Positions 34,955-43,802 are shown, counted from the first letter of the stretch. The stretch is DNA of 64,000 nt from Bacteroidetes bacterium 46-16 (GCA_001897835.1 MKUN01000053.1:1-64000); one strand, 5' to 3'. The notes: generated by a model not told the origin, from the sequence alone. Translations and numbers: made by a program.

Positions 34955-35443
34955 ATGAAAATCATCTACTGCTCCTTGTTGTTCTTATTGTTTGCAGCAT
35001 GTAACACTGTGGGCGATGATACCGACCAGCAGCAACAGGCCCAAATAAACCTGCTCAAAAAGCAGCTTTCCCGTTCCTACAGGCCCGGTATGGGTGAGTT
35101 CATGCTGGGTATACAAATGCATCATGAAAAGCTATGGTTCGCAGGGCAGGCCAGGAATTGGTTACTGGCCGATTTTGAGATAGATGAGATAGAAGAGGCT
35201 ATCAATAATATTAAAACTTACAATGCAGACAGGTACGAGGTAAACTCTATTTCGATGATAGAACCCGATATCGACAGTGTTAATAATGCGATCATCAATA
35301 AAGACACGGCGATGTTCCGCAGTGCATATATCCAGCTTACCAATACCTGCAACGGGTGCCACTTTGCTACACGCCACGGCTTTAATACCATCAAAATACC
35401 CGATACACCACCGGTAAGCGACCAGGCATTTAAAATACAATAA
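34955..35443 (+). CDS. Cytochrome c-like lipoprotein with one CxxCH motif
   Basis: A 162-residue lipoprotein (lipobox FAACNT, Cys16). It has one haem-binding motif CNGCH (C132, C135, H136) near the C-terminus, preceded by a helical domain of about 100 residues (LKKQLSRSYRPGMGEFMLGIQMHHEKLWFAGQ, in part GMGEFMLGIQMHHEKLWF). The arrangement resembles class II-like or 'cytochrome c prime'-type helical bundles, where the haem motif sits near the C-terminus; that reading is inference. M and H residues in GIQMHH could be axial ligands. It is convergent with the globin lipoprotein gene. Confidence 0.8.
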   Translation: MKIIYCSLLFLLFAACNTVGDDTDQQQQAQINLLKKQLSRSYRPGMGEFMLGIQMHHEKLWFAGQARNWLLADFEIDEIEEAINNIKTYNADRYEVNSISMIEPDIDSVNNAIINKDTAMFRSAYIQLTNTCNGCHFATRHGFNTIKIPDTPPVSDQAFKIQ

Positions 35444-35445
35444 AA

Positions 35446-35471
35446 TACCCGCCCCTTAACAGGGGCAGGTA
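35446..35471. terminator. Terminator between convergent genes
   Basis: An 11-bp stem with one C-A mismatch (35446-35456 with 35461-35471, 4-base loop). On the minus strand it is followed by a short T-run, so it mainly serves the globin gene. Confidence 0.6.
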
Positions 35472-35508
35472 TACACATTTGCCATCCACTTTGTCCATTA
35501 CAAAAAGT

Positions 35509-36063
35509 TTATTGCTGCACTACATCCCCGCGAAGGGTGCCAACCACTTCACCAACGCGCCCGATCAACTGGTCCGATAAGCCCACCTTGTGTGCGCCTG
35601 TTACAAGGTCGGCAACGAATTGGTCAAAATCACCATTATCGGCTTTCCCGTTCATCCTCGGATTTTGGGCAGGATCGTGGGCCGCTACCATACTTTTGCC
35701 ACCATAGGTGAAGTTTTTAGCGCCTGTTGCTACGCAAAAGAAATCGGTAAGGTTTTTACTCAGTGCTTCAAAGCCGCTGGTATTACCGGCGGTCACTTCA
35801 GCCAGTAAAACGGTAAAGAAACCGTTCAGCTCTGTATCTGCAGCTATTACGAAAATGGTACTGTCCACCACCGAACGGATACCCAACCGGCCCTTCTCTA
35901 TCATCTGTGAGGTATTTGATGGATCAACGACCATCTCTGTACCACCCAGTGAATCGTACAAGGTCATGGTAACAGGTGGGTTGGTCGTGGTGTTATCCTT
36001 TTTCTTACACGATACAGCAACGAGCATTGCTAATACAGCGCTTAGTAATATTGCCTTTTTCAT
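35509..36063 (-). CDS. Truncated-globin-like lipoprotein
   Basis: A 184-residue lipoprotein (lipobox VAVSCKKKD, Cys19) whose mature part resembles group 1 truncated haemoglobins: TLYDSLGGTEMVVD near residue 34, ELNGFFTVL near 78, ALSKNLTDFFC at 100-110, FTYGGKSMVAAHD at 118-130 with H129 as candidate proximal haem ligand, then FDQFVADLVTGAHKVGL. Truncated haemoglobins normally sit in the cytoplasm and handle O2 or NO; here lipidation would put the globin in the periplasm or on the outer membrane. It is read after an HMA-like membrane protein gene with an 18-base gap. Confidence 0.8.
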   Translation of the reverse strand: MKKAILLSAVLAMLVAVSCKKKDNTTTNPPVTMTLYDSLGGTEMVVDPSNTSQMIEKGRLGIRSVVDSTIFVIAADTELNGFFTVLLAEVTAGNTSGFEALSKNLTDFFCVATGAKNFTYGGKSMVAAHDPAQNPRMNGKADNGDFDQFVADLVTGAHKVGLSDQLIGRVGEVVGTLRGDVVQQ

Positions 36064-36081
36064 CTATGGTTGTTTTTTTGG

Positions 36082-36513
36082 TTAAAAAATATTTTTGAAA
36101 AATGTATACACCTTATAGCTTGTCGATGTAGCTGCAACAGGGCAGCCTTGCGACATTTCTTTTTCGCTGGGCATATAACGCTGCGCTTTATTATAGGGCA
36201 ATGACATCTTTAATTTGCTTACTATGGCATCGGCGTTATTTTGTATTGGTGCATAGGTAAATATTGCAATATTGCTTGCTGCACTGCAAAGCACATGGTC
36301 AACACCTTTCTGTGCATATAACCAGGCGCTTATCTGGTTTGCATCGTCCTGGTTTATATCCTGTTTCAGATCTATGCGGGCCATTATGCGGGTGTGCTCA
36401 TCTGGTGCCTTAGGGCGCGTAACCCAATAAATATGTACCACTAAAACTGCGACTAATACCAATAGCACTGCACCTGATGTGAGCAAAATTTTTCGAAATG
36501 AACCTTTTCTCAT
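36082..36513 (-). CDS. Membrane-anchored protein with an HMA-like ferredoxin fold
   Basis: A 143-residue protein with one N-terminal membrane helix (LLTSGAVLLVLVAVLVVHIYWV) and a beta-alpha-beta-beta-alpha-beta-like domain, MARIDLKQDINQDDANQISAWL then GVDHVLCSAASNIAIFTYAP and ADAIVSKLKMSL, that recalls heavy-metal-associated domains. The CxxC metal motif is absent, so metal binding is doubtful; a cysteine sits in VLCSAA and another in QGCPV. It is the first gene of a likely two-gene operon with the globin lipoprotein. Function is unknown. Confidence 0.72.
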   Translation of the reverse strand: MRKGSFRKILLTSGAVLLVLVAVLVVHIYWVTRPKAPDEHTRIMARIDLKQDINQDDANQISAWLYAQKGVDHVLCSAASNIAIFTYAPIQNNADAIVSKLKMSLPYNKAQRYMPSEKEMSQGCPVAATSTSYKVYTFFKNIF

Positions 36514-36848
36514 AAATGTGATTTTATTGGTTATTCATATTGAATTGTTGCGTCCTGCACACGTATACATACGACAGTAGTATGACAATGGTTTTATTTT
36601 TCTCAGAAAAAATTAAACAGGATATGATAGCTGTATTTTTGATTGGCAGGCGTGGATAATATTTAATACATTTGGACCTGCATAACAGTTCTTTATCATT
36701 AATATTGCTATTATTCATTTTGTATACCTGTATGTAAAGTAGTAGTATGAGGTTTGTAATTGAAATGAGGGTATTAATTTGTTGATTTTATTTAGACAAT
36801 GTCAATTATTTTATTGAAAGTGAATAGTTTATCAATATAAATTGTTTT
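36514..36848. other. AT-rich intergenic region with a candidate promoter
   Basis: This 335-base gap between the HMA-like gene and the antiporter holds no convincing gene. A TTG at 36643-36645, a 21-base spacer and TACATTTG at 36667-36674 form a fair plus-strand promoter, which would give the antiporter a leader of about 170 bases. A second TATTTTTG lies at 36634-36641. Confidence 0.5.
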
Positions 36849-38246
36849 ATGAGGTCCGTTCTTGGAAAGCTGCTGTATATATTAGTGCCTGTTACTATGT
36901 TTTTGCTGGGTATAGGTTTTATTTTTGAGGCAGGTAAAGAACTTGAAGCCAATATCCCAGCCTATAAACAGCTTAACAAATTATCATTTCAATATGAATG
37001 GCGGGAAATGTTAGCTGCCTTTGGTCACCCGCTGGCTATATTCTTATTGCAACTCGTTACCATAATTACAGCATCACAAGTGTGCGCTTACTTGTTCAAA
37101 AAGATCGGGCAACCTGCGGTCATGGGCGAGATCATTGCGGGCATATTGCTTGGGCCATCCTTGCTCGGTGCGGTATTCCCGCATTTTTCAGCATTTGTAT
37201 TCCCGCCCTCCTCGCTCGATAATTTGCATATACTGAGCCAGGTTGGTCTTATGTTGTTCATGTTTGTTATCGGTATGGAGCTCGATCCTGCATTGGTAAA
37301 GAAAAAGGCAGGGGCCGCTATGGTTATCAGTAATGCCAGTATTATAGCGCCATTCGGCTTAGGTATTGCCTTATCCTATTTCCTTTACAAGCAGTACACC
37401 TTGCCGGGCATACCGTTTTATGCTTTTGCATTATTCATTGGTATCGCCATGAGCATCACGGCTTTCCCGATACTGGCCAGGATAATCAGTGAGCGCGGGC
37501 AGACCAATAGCAGGCTGGGTATCCTGGCGCTCACCAGTGCTGCTGCGGGCGATATAGCTGGCTGGTGCCTGCTGGCAGTGGTCATTGCTATCGTTAAGGC
37601 GGGTTCGCTTGGTATGGCTGTTTACACCCTCATTGCTACACTGGTATACATCGGCTTTATGCTGGGTATCCTGCGACCCATGATGAGCCGGTTGACCACG
37701 ATCATGGGGAAGGATAAGTTTATGAAACGTTCTGTACTGGCTTTGGTATTTGTGGTAATGTTGCTGAGCGCCTATTGTTGTGAGGTGATAGGTATTCATG
37801 CTCTGTTCGGTGCATTTATTGCAGGTGTGGTGATGCCGTCAGAGTGGAATTATCGTAAGGTGATCATTGATAAGATCGAAGATATGTCGATGGTATTGCT
37901 GCTCCCTTTGTTCTTTGTTTTTACCGGCCTGCGTACAGAGTTTGGCCTGCTCAATGATGCAACATTGTGGGCAACATGCGGCCTGATCATATTGACTGCA
38001 ATATTGGGCAAACTGGGTGGCAGTGCTATGGCTGCCCGCCTTTCAGGCGAATCGCTGCATGATAGCTTAGCGATAGGTATACTTATGAATACACGCGGCC
38101 TGATGGAGCTTATTATCCTGAATATAGGCTACGACCTGGGCATCCTGAGTGCACAGATGTTTACCATGATGGTGCTAATGGCACTGGTAACCACATTTAT
38201 GGCCACCCCCATGCTCAACCTGCTCGATAAGCGGTTTAAAACTTAA
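36849..38246 (+). CDS. Cation:proton antiporter (CPA2/Kef type)
   Basis: A 465-residue membrane protein with about 13 hydrophobic helices. Family marks are GQPAVMGEIIAGILLGPSLLG near residue 90, FMFVIGMELDP near 137, SITAFPILARIISE near 205, ASAAAGDIAGW-like LTSAAAGDIAGWCLLAVVIA near 230 with the expected acidic residue, and GAFIAGVVMPSE near 325. The RCK/TrkA regulatory domain of true KefB/C is missing. It exchanges Na+ or K+ for H+ at the inner membrane. It ends inside the 3' end of the convergent TonB receptor gene (11-base overlap). Confidence 0.93.
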   Translation: MRSVLGKLLYILVPVTMFLLGIGFIFEAGKELEANIPAYKQLNKLSFQYEWREMLAAFGHPLAIFLLQLVTIITASQVCAYLFKKIGQPAVMGEIIAGILLGPSLLGAVFPHFSAFVFPPSSLDNLHILSQVGLMLFMFVIGMELDPALVKKKAGAAMVISNASIIAPFGLGIALSYFLYKQYTLPGIPFYAFALFIGIAMSITAFPILARIISERGQTNSRLGILALTSAAAGDIAGWCLLAVVIAIVKAGSLGMAVYTLIATLVYIGFMLGILRPMMSRLTTIMGKDKFMKRSVLALVFVVMLLSAYCCEVIGIHALFGAFIAGVVMPSEWNYRKVIIDKIEDMSMVLLLPLFFVFTGLRTEFGLLNDATLWATCGLIILTAILGKLGGSAMAARLSGESLHDSLAIGILMNTRGLMELIILNIGYDLGILSAQMFTMMVLMALVTTFMATPMLNLLDKRFKT

Positions 38247-40605
38247 AGTTGTACGTGATGCTTGGCAGGATGGGGAAGATGGATACTGCCATTACTTTCA
38301 CATTCACTCCATTGTTTACATCACCATCTGTTTTTACATACAGGAAGTAAGGGTTGTGCCTGTCATATACATTATATACCGACAGTGCCCAACTGCTTTC
38401 CCAGCGCCGTTTCTTTTTGGGTTTGGGTTTATAAATAGCCGAGAGGTCGAGGCGGTGATAAGGAAACAGGCGATAAGCATTCAGTTCGCTGAACTGTTGC
38501 TGTAGCTGACCTTGTACAAAGTAATAATTGGTCGGTAAGGTAATGGCATTGCCTGAGCCGTATATGAATACCCCTGATACGGTCCATTTAGGACTAAGTT
38601 CGTAGGTGGCTACCAGCGACAGGTCGTGGCGACGGTCATATTTGGCGGGGTACCTGTTGCCATGGTTCAGGTCGGGGAAGGTGCGCCATGTCCACGAAAG
38701 GGTATAGCCTATCCAGCCGGTAAAGCGTCCACGTGTCTTATTAATGAAAAACTCCGCACCGTATGCCTGTCCCTTGCCAAATACATAATCCACTTCAGGA
38801 TCTTCCGCGCCCGGCGTAAAACCGTCCTTATATTCTATCTGGTGGGTCATATCTTTATAATACAATTCCACCGAGGTTTCCAATTTGTCTTCGAGGAAAT
38901 TCCGGAAATATCCAACGGAATATTGCCAGGAGGTTTGTGGTTTTACTACGTAAGTGCTGGGCACCCATACATCGGTTGGCAGGGTAGAGCCATTGTTAGA
39001 GGTAAGGTGGATGTATTGATAAGTTTTGGTCACGCTGGCTTTTATCGATGAAGTTTTGCTGACCGCGAAATTCAGGTTCAGGCGGGGCTCCCAGCCTCCA
39101 TATGCCTGTACCAGCTTGCCGCTTGGGTAAAAGCTGCTGTCTGCCGTCTTGCGCAGGTTATCATCGTAGTTGTAGAAATGATATGGTCCCACCTGGCCGA
39201 ACCATGAATAGCGAATGCCTGCATTTACGCGCAGCCACTTGGTTATGTCAAATTCGTCCTGGATATATGCGCCTAGTTCATGGGCATATTTTATCAGAGT
39301 TTTGTTAGGTTCTATGGTCAGCGTGTCGGCACGTCCTGATACCTGGTTGGGTATGAAGGTATGGTAGGTATAGGCTACGCCCGCCTTAAAATGGTGATTA
39401 AAACTGGTGAAGTAATCAAAATCTGTTTTGCCGTTCCAGTCGCGTATACCCGAGGATAATTTGATGGAGAACTGGCTCAGGTCAAAATTAGAGGCGAATT
39501 TATAATCATTATATACGAAGGTAGTATTAGAGAATAGTTTATCGCTAAAGAGATGATTATAGCGAAGCGTGGCCGTATTATTGCCCCAGGGTATATCTGC
39601 TTTGAAGCTGCCGGTGCTGCTCTGGAACTTGAATTTATCCAGGCCCAGGTAGCCACTAAGATAAACACGGTCTTTGGGGGTTATCTCATAATTGGCCTTC
39701 AGGTTGGCATCGTAAAAGAAATAACCCGAATTTTTAGCTGCGCCACTTACGAATGGTTTTACCAGCACATCGATATATGTGCGGCGGCCTGCTAGCATAA
39801 AGGAGCCTTTGTTCTTCTTGATGGGACCTTGCAGCATCAGTCGTGATGCGATGAGCCCTATACCGCCTTCCGCATGGTATTCTTTCATATTGCCATCTTT
39901 CATCGATACGTCCACGACTGATGAAAGCCTTCCCCCGTAATTTGCGGGCATACCGCCTTTTATAAGGGTCACATTCTTTATGGCATCTGAATTGAATACT
40001 GAGAAAAAGCCAAACAGGTGACCGGTGTTGTAAACCACTGCGTCGTCCAGCAATACAAGGTTTTGGTCCGGGCCGCCGCCGCGCACATAGAAGCCCGAAC
40101 TGCCTTCGCCGGCAGACTGAACACCGGGCATTAGTTGTAATGATTTCAGTATGTCCACTTCGCCAAATATTACCGGCAGGGTCTTTACTTTGTCCACCGA
40201 AAGGCTTACCGTGCCCATTTGGGTACCCTTCACATTTTCATCCCTGCGGGTCGAGGTTATTTCAACCTCTTTCATAACGGTCCTGTTTTGCATGGCCACA
40301 TCATAAGTGAGGCTTTCGCTCAGGCTGATGCTTTCGGTTCTGGTGCCATAACCCACGTAGGAATATACTACGGTATACACACCGGCAGGCACGGTAATGG
40401 AATAGAAGCCATAGTTATTGGTCTGTGCTGCCTGCTGTATCTCTTTAAAATAAATAGTAGCGCCTATCAGCGTTTCGCTACTCGATGAGTCGCGCACATA
40501 ACCGCTCAGGGTCACTTTCTTTTGTGCGAAAAGGCTTAAGGGCAATAATGATATGAGCAATAAAGTAAATCCGAGCTTGATTGCCTTAATATTTGGTCCG
40601 GGCAT
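38236..40605 (-). CDS. TonB-dependent receptor with carboxypeptidase-like N-terminal domain
   Basis: A 789-residue outer membrane receptor. A signal peptide (LSLFAQKK) is followed by a CarboxypepD_reg-like domain (VTLSGYVRDSSSSETLIGATIYF), a plug domain (LQLMPGVQSAGEGSSGFYVRGGGPDQNLVLLDD in part, near residues 155-190) and a 22-strand-type barrel ending NFKF. There is no SusD-like gene beside it, so it is not a classic SusCD glycan pair. The substrate is unknown; iron-chelate, cofactor or peptide import are all possible. The DUF3347 lipoprotein gene lies upstream by 20 bases and may be co-transcribed. Confidence 0.95.
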   Translation of the reverse strand: MPGPNIKAIKLGFTLLLISLLPLSLFAQKKVTLSGYVRDSSSSETLIGATIYFKEIQQAAQTNNYGFYSITVPAGVYTVVYSYVGYGTRTESISLSESLTYDVAMQNRTVMKEVEITSTRRDENVKGTQMGTVSLSVDKVKTLPVIFGEVDILKSLQLMPGVQSAGEGSSGFYVRGGGPDQNLVLLDDAVVYNTGHLFGFFSVFNSDAIKNVTLIKGGMPANYGGRLSSVVDVSMKDGNMKEYHAEGGIGLIASRLMLQGPIKKNKGSFMLAGRRTYIDVLVKPFVSGAAKNSGYFFYDANLKANYEITPKDRVYLSGYLGLDKFKFQSSTGSFKADIPWGNNTATLRYNHLFSDKLFSNTTFVYNDYKFASNFDLSQFSIKLSSGIRDWNGKTDFDYFTSFNHHFKAGVAYTYHTFIPNQVSGRADTLTIEPNKTLIKYAHELGAYIQDEFDITKWLRVNAGIRYSWFGQVGPYHFYNYDDNLRKTADSSFYPSGKLVQAYGGWEPRLNLNFAVSKTSSIKASVTKTYQYIHLTSNNGSTLPTDVWVPSTYVVKPQTSWQYSVGYFRNFLEDKLETSVELYYKDMTHQIEYKDGFTPGAEDPEVDYVFGKGQAYGAEFFINKTRGRFTGWIGYTLSWTWRTFPDLNHGNRYPAKYDRRHDLSLVATYELSPKWTVSGVFIYGSGNAITLPTNYYFVQGQLQQQFSELNAYRLFPYHRLDLSAIYKPKPKKKRRWESSWALSVYNVYDRHNPYFLYVKTDGDVNNGVNVKVMAVSIFPILPSITYNFKF

Positions 40606-40625
40606 AACGATTATATAACGTAAAA

Positions 40626-41213
40626 TTATTTTAAAGAGTCTGTCACTTCACCACATTCCAGCATCTTATCCCCAAAGTAAGGGTTCTTTATCTCGGCACT
40701 GTTGCTCAGCCAGTATGCACCCCTTTCATTGAAGGCCATAGGGCAAAACTGGTGATACACCCCTGCATTCTTCAGGTCTGCGGCTTTTAACATAGCATAC
40801 ATGGCATCAGATATCTTATCAAAATTCACCCGCTTTTTTTCACAGCTTTCGTCCATCATAGCGGTCATGGCCTTGCTTTCTGTGACTATAGTATCCAGGT
40901 AAGGTTTAAGTGCCGGCCCATTGACAGAGTCCAGTGTTGCCTGCATACTGCCTGCACTGGCTATCAGCTTATTGGCCGCAGCATCAGCTTTGGCGGCATT
41001 GCTGGCCACCAGCGCGTCCTTTACCTGGTAATAATCGCTCACTACGGCCATAAGGTTCTTTGTGCCTGTTTCATCAAGCTTGCTTTGTGCCGCTGCGGGA
41101 GCCGCATGGGCAGTGCTTGAGTCGGTGCCGGCAGCCTCACCTGTGCCGTTCCCGTTATTGCAGCTTAAAAGGCCAAAAGATGATAATGCGATGAATACAA
41201 GTAAATTCCTCAT
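40626..41213 (-). CDS. DUF3347 lipoprotein
   Basis: A 195-residue lipoprotein (start 41213 gives lipobox LLSCNNG). The C-terminal domain has the DUF3347 pattern: CEKKRVNFDKISDAMYAML, then VYHQFCPMAFNERGAYWLS and IKNPYFGDKMLECGEV. The C/M/H residues of the QFCPM and ECGE elements are conserved in proteins tied to copper or other heavy-metal efflux systems (CusB-like), so a metal-binding role in the periplasm is plausible. An Ala/Ser-rich linker follows the cysteine. A -7 element TATTTTTG lies on the minus strand at 41229-41236, and the TonB receptor gene follows. Confidence 0.88.
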   Translation of the reverse strand: MRNLLVFIALSSFGLLSCNNGNGTGEAAGTDSSTAHAAPAAAQSKLDETGTKNLMAVVSDYYQVKDALVASNAAKADAAANKLIASAGSMQATLDSVNGPALKPYLDTIVTESKAMTAMMDESCEKKRVNFDKISDAMYAMLKAADLKNAGVYHQFCPMAFNERGAYWLSNSAEIKNPYFGDKMLECGEVTDSLK

Positions 41214-41228
41214 GCGATAAATTTTGTG

Positions 41229-41236
41229 CAAAAATA
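41229..41236 (-). promoter_or_regulatory. Candidate -7 element of the DUF3347/TonB receptor unit
   Basis: Minus-strand TATTTTTG, 15 bases before the start at 41213, with a TTG 22 bases further upstream (forward CAA at 41259-41261). The divergent ABC-F gene has its own TAAATTTG at 41268-41275. Confidence 0.4.
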
Positions 41237-41267
41237 CAAGATGTATCGCTGCTATCCGCAATCATTG

Positions 41268-41275
41268 TAAATTTG
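41268..41275 (+). promoter_or_regulatory. Candidate -7 element of the ABC-F gene
   Basis: TAAATTTG fits TAnnTTTG and ends 7 bases before the ABC-F start codon, which would make the transcript almost leaderless. No -33 element is seen. Confidence 0.35.
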
Positions 41276-41282
41276 CGCCTTT

Positions 41283-43238
41283 ATGCTGATTTCATTACAA
41301 AATATTTCATTCTATTTCGGGGCCAGGGCCATATTGGAAGATGCCAACTGGCAGATCGGTACAGGGGAGCGTATAGGCCTTGTAGGCAGCAATGGAGCGG
41401 GTAAATCGACCCTGCTCCGCCTGATGACGGGGGCATATACACCCGACGAGGGTACAATAAATAAGCCTAAAGATGTGAGCCTGGGCTTCTTCAACCAGGA
41501 TCTGCTCAGCTTTTCTACCGATGAGAATATCCTGAAGGTGGGTATGCAGGCCTTTGAGCGTGCCCACGAGATAGAGAAGGAAATGGAACGGCTGATAAAG
41601 GAACTGGAAGATAAACCGGACGATGCCAGGCTGCTGGACGATTATAGCCATGCCCTGCACGATTTTGAGATGGCGGGTGGTTACGAGATGGAGCACCGCA
41701 CGGCAGAGGTGCTGGAAGGACTTGGCTTTTCCACGGCCGACCTGCAAAGGCCTTATAACCAGTTCAGCGGTGGATGGCGTATGAGGGTATTGCTGGCTAA
41801 AATGATGCTGCAGGCTCCCGAGTTGCTTTTGCTTGACGAACCTACCAACCACCTTGACCTGCCCTCTATCGAGTGGCTGGAACGTTACCTGCAGGGTTAT
41901 CCCGGCAGCGTGGTCATTGTATCGCACGACAGGTATTTCCTCGATCGTATGGTGACCAAGATCGTGGAGGTATGGCAGCAGGGCCTGTACCAGTATAGTG
42001 GCAATTATAGCTTTTTCCAGAAAGAGAAGGCTGAGCGTATGGAACTGCAGCAACGTGCTTTTGAGAACCAGCAGGATTACATACGCCAGCAGGAGCGTTT
42101 TATAGAACGCTTTAAGGCCAAAGCCACCAAAGCTGCTCAGGCACAAAGTGCCATGAAAAGGCTCGATAAGCTGGACCGTATCGAGGCGCCCGATGCCACT
42201 ATGCCCGTAATGAACATCAATTTTGATGTGGGCGTGCAGCCGGGTAAGATCATTTGCACACTTACGGATATTACCAAGCGCTTTGGTCCGCTCACCATCC
42301 TTGAGCATGCCAACGCAGAGATCATGCGTGGCGATAAGATAGCCCTGATAGGGGCAAACGGTCGTGGTAAATCCACCCTCCTGCGCATCATAGCAGGTAC
42401 AGAGACCTTTGAGGGCGACAGGAAATGGGGACATAATGTTGAGGAGAGCTTTTATGCCCAGCACCAGCTGGAGTCGCTAAATATAGAGAATGAGATACTG
42501 GACGAAATGAAGCAGGCAGGCACAGGCAAGACCGAGCTGGAATTGCGTCAGTTATTGGGTTGTTTCCTCTTTAGTGGCGATGATGTGTTCAAAAAGATCA
42601 AAGTACTCTCAGGTGGGGAAAAAGCTAGGGTGGCCCTGGCGAAGACCATCGCAGCCAGGGGCAACTTCCTCTTGCTCGATGAACCGACCAACCACCTCGA
42701 CATGCAATCGGTTGAGATGCTGATAGACGCCCTCAATAAGTATGAAGGTACTTTGATTATTGTATCGCACGACCGTTATTTTATCAGCCGCACGGCAAAT
42801 AAGATCTGGAATATCGAGGATAGTATTGTGAAGGAATTTGTAGGCGATTATGACGAGTGGGTAGTTTTTCAGCAGGAGCGCGAAAAGCGCTTACAGGCCG
42901 CAGCCAAAGCAGAAGCGCCTGCTAAAAAAGAAGAGAAACCCAAGCAGGAGGAGAAGCCGAAACAAAATAATAATGACACAGAGCTGAAACAGCTTCGTAA
43001 AGAACACCAGAACCTCCAGAAGAAGTTTGAGCGCCTTGAAGAACAATTAAATAAAGTAAAGGAAGAGAAGACCGGCCTTGAAGCACAATTGGGTGACCCG
43101 GCAGTATATGCGGATAAAGATAAATTCCTGCTACTTGATGAGCAGTATAAACAATGCAGCGCAAAGTTTGAACAGCTGAGCAAAGAGCATGAAACTGCAT
43201 TTGAGCAAATGATGGAACTGGAAGAGAAAATTGGGTAG
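41283..43238 (+). CDS. ABC-F family ribosome-associated ATPase
   Basis: A 651-residue soluble protein with two ABC domains and no membrane part. Domain 1 has GSNGAGKST near residue 36 and LLLDEPTNHLDL near 185; domain 2 has GANGRGKST near 358, LSGGEKARVALAKT near 442 and LLLDEPTNHLDM near 465. A helical P-site tRNA interaction linker lies around residues 240-300, and a coiled coil of about 110 residues with a Lys/Glu/Pro-rich stretch closes the protein, as in Uup. ABC-F proteins act on the ribosome E site to relieve stalling; antibiotic protection is possible but not indicated. Confidence 0.94.
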   Translation: MLISLQNISFYFGARAILEDANWQIGTGERIGLVGSNGAGKSTLLRLMTGAYTPDEGTINKPKDVSLGFFNQDLLSFSTDENILKVGMQAFERAHEIEKEMERLIKELEDKPDDARLLDDYSHALHDFEMAGGYEMEHRTAEVLEGLGFSTADLQRPYNQFSGGWRMRVLLAKMMLQAPELLLLDEPTNHLDLPSIEWLERYLQGYPGSVVIVSHDRYFLDRMVTKIVEVWQQGLYQYSGNYSFFQKEKAERMELQQRAFENQQDYIRQQERFIERFKAKATKAAQAQSAMKRLDKLDRIEAPDATMPVMNINFDVGVQPGKIICTLTDITKRFGPLTILEHANAEIMRGDKIALIGANGRGKSTLLRIIAGTETFEGDRKWGHNVEESFYAQHQLESLNIENEILDEMKQAGTGKTELELRQLLGCFLFSGDDVFKKIKVLSGGEKARVALAKTIAARGNFLLLDEPTNHLDMQSVEMLIDALNKYEGTLIIVSHDRYFISRTANKIWNIEDSIVKEFVGDYDEWVVFQQEREKRLQAAAKAEAPAKKEEKPKQEEKPKQNNNDTELKQLRKEHQNLQKKFERLEEQLNKVKEEKTGLEAQLGDPAVYADKDKFLLLDEQYKQCSAKFEQLSKEHETAFEQMMELEEKIG

Positions 43239-43301
43239 CGTATGCTATACATTGCATAACTCTCCCCGCTTTATTACTTTTACTTAATAAATACTTAATC
43301 T

Positions 43302-43790
43302 ATGCCTTCATTTGATATTGTTAGTAAAGTAGATCCGCAGACACTGGATAATGCCATCAACGTTGCTAAAAAGGAGATCGATAACCGTTACGATTTCAAA
43401 GGCACGCATGTATCCATCGAGTTGGATAAGAAAGATATGCAGCTGAAAGTGGAAGTGGAAAGTGATATGAAGCTAAAGCAGCTTGAAGACGTGATACTTA
43501 CCAAGGCCATGCGCCAGGGCCTTGAGGCAAATGCCTTCGATATGGGCAAGGAAGCTACTGCTTCGGGCAAGTATGTGCGCAAAGTAATACCCATAAAGAA
43601 TGGCATAGACAAAGAGACCGCCAAAAAGATAGTAAAGCTCATAAAGGACAATTCAAAAGCACAGGCAGCTATAATGGATGATATTATCCGGGTTACCAGC
43701 AAGAAAATTGATGAGTTGCAGGACGTGATACAACTTTGTAAAACGTCGGGCCTTGATCTGCCTTTGCAATTCGTGAATATGAAGAGCTAA
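43302..43790 (+). CDS. YajQ family nucleotide-binding protein
   Basis: A 162-residue YajQ/DUF520 protein. The start MPSFDIVSKVDPQTLDNAINVAKKEI is typical (shown in part: PSFDIVSKVDPQTLDNA), as are YDFKGTHVSIELD near residue 32, and the C-terminal VTSKKIDELQDVIQL. Homologues bind cyclic di-GMP or other nucleotides, and Xanthomonas YajQ acts as a c-di-GMP effector; whether that holds in Bacteroidota is unknown. It stands alone downstream of the ABC-F gene. Confidence 0.95.
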   Translation: MPSFDIVSKVDPQTLDNAINVAKKEIDNRYDFKGTHVSIELDKKDMQLKVEVESDMKLKQLEDVILTKAMRQGLEANAFDMGKEATASGKYVRKVIPIKNGIDKETAKKIVKLIKDNSKAQAAIMDDIIRVTSKKIDELQDVIQLCKTSGLDLPLQFVNMKS

Positions 43791-43802
43791 AGAAAAGGGC
43801 GG

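Noticed and set aside
36524-36718. Minus-strand open frame of 64 codons in the gap before the antiporter
   Set aside because: It has no recognisable domain, signal peptide or coding-like composition, and the region is AT-rich with promoter-like elements. It is most likely chance.
41307-42464. Long minus-strand open frame (385 codons) opposite the ABC-F gene
   Set aside because: It is antisense to an unmistakable ABC-F protein with all motifs, and its translation is low-complexity with many His, Leu and Gln typical of shadow frames.
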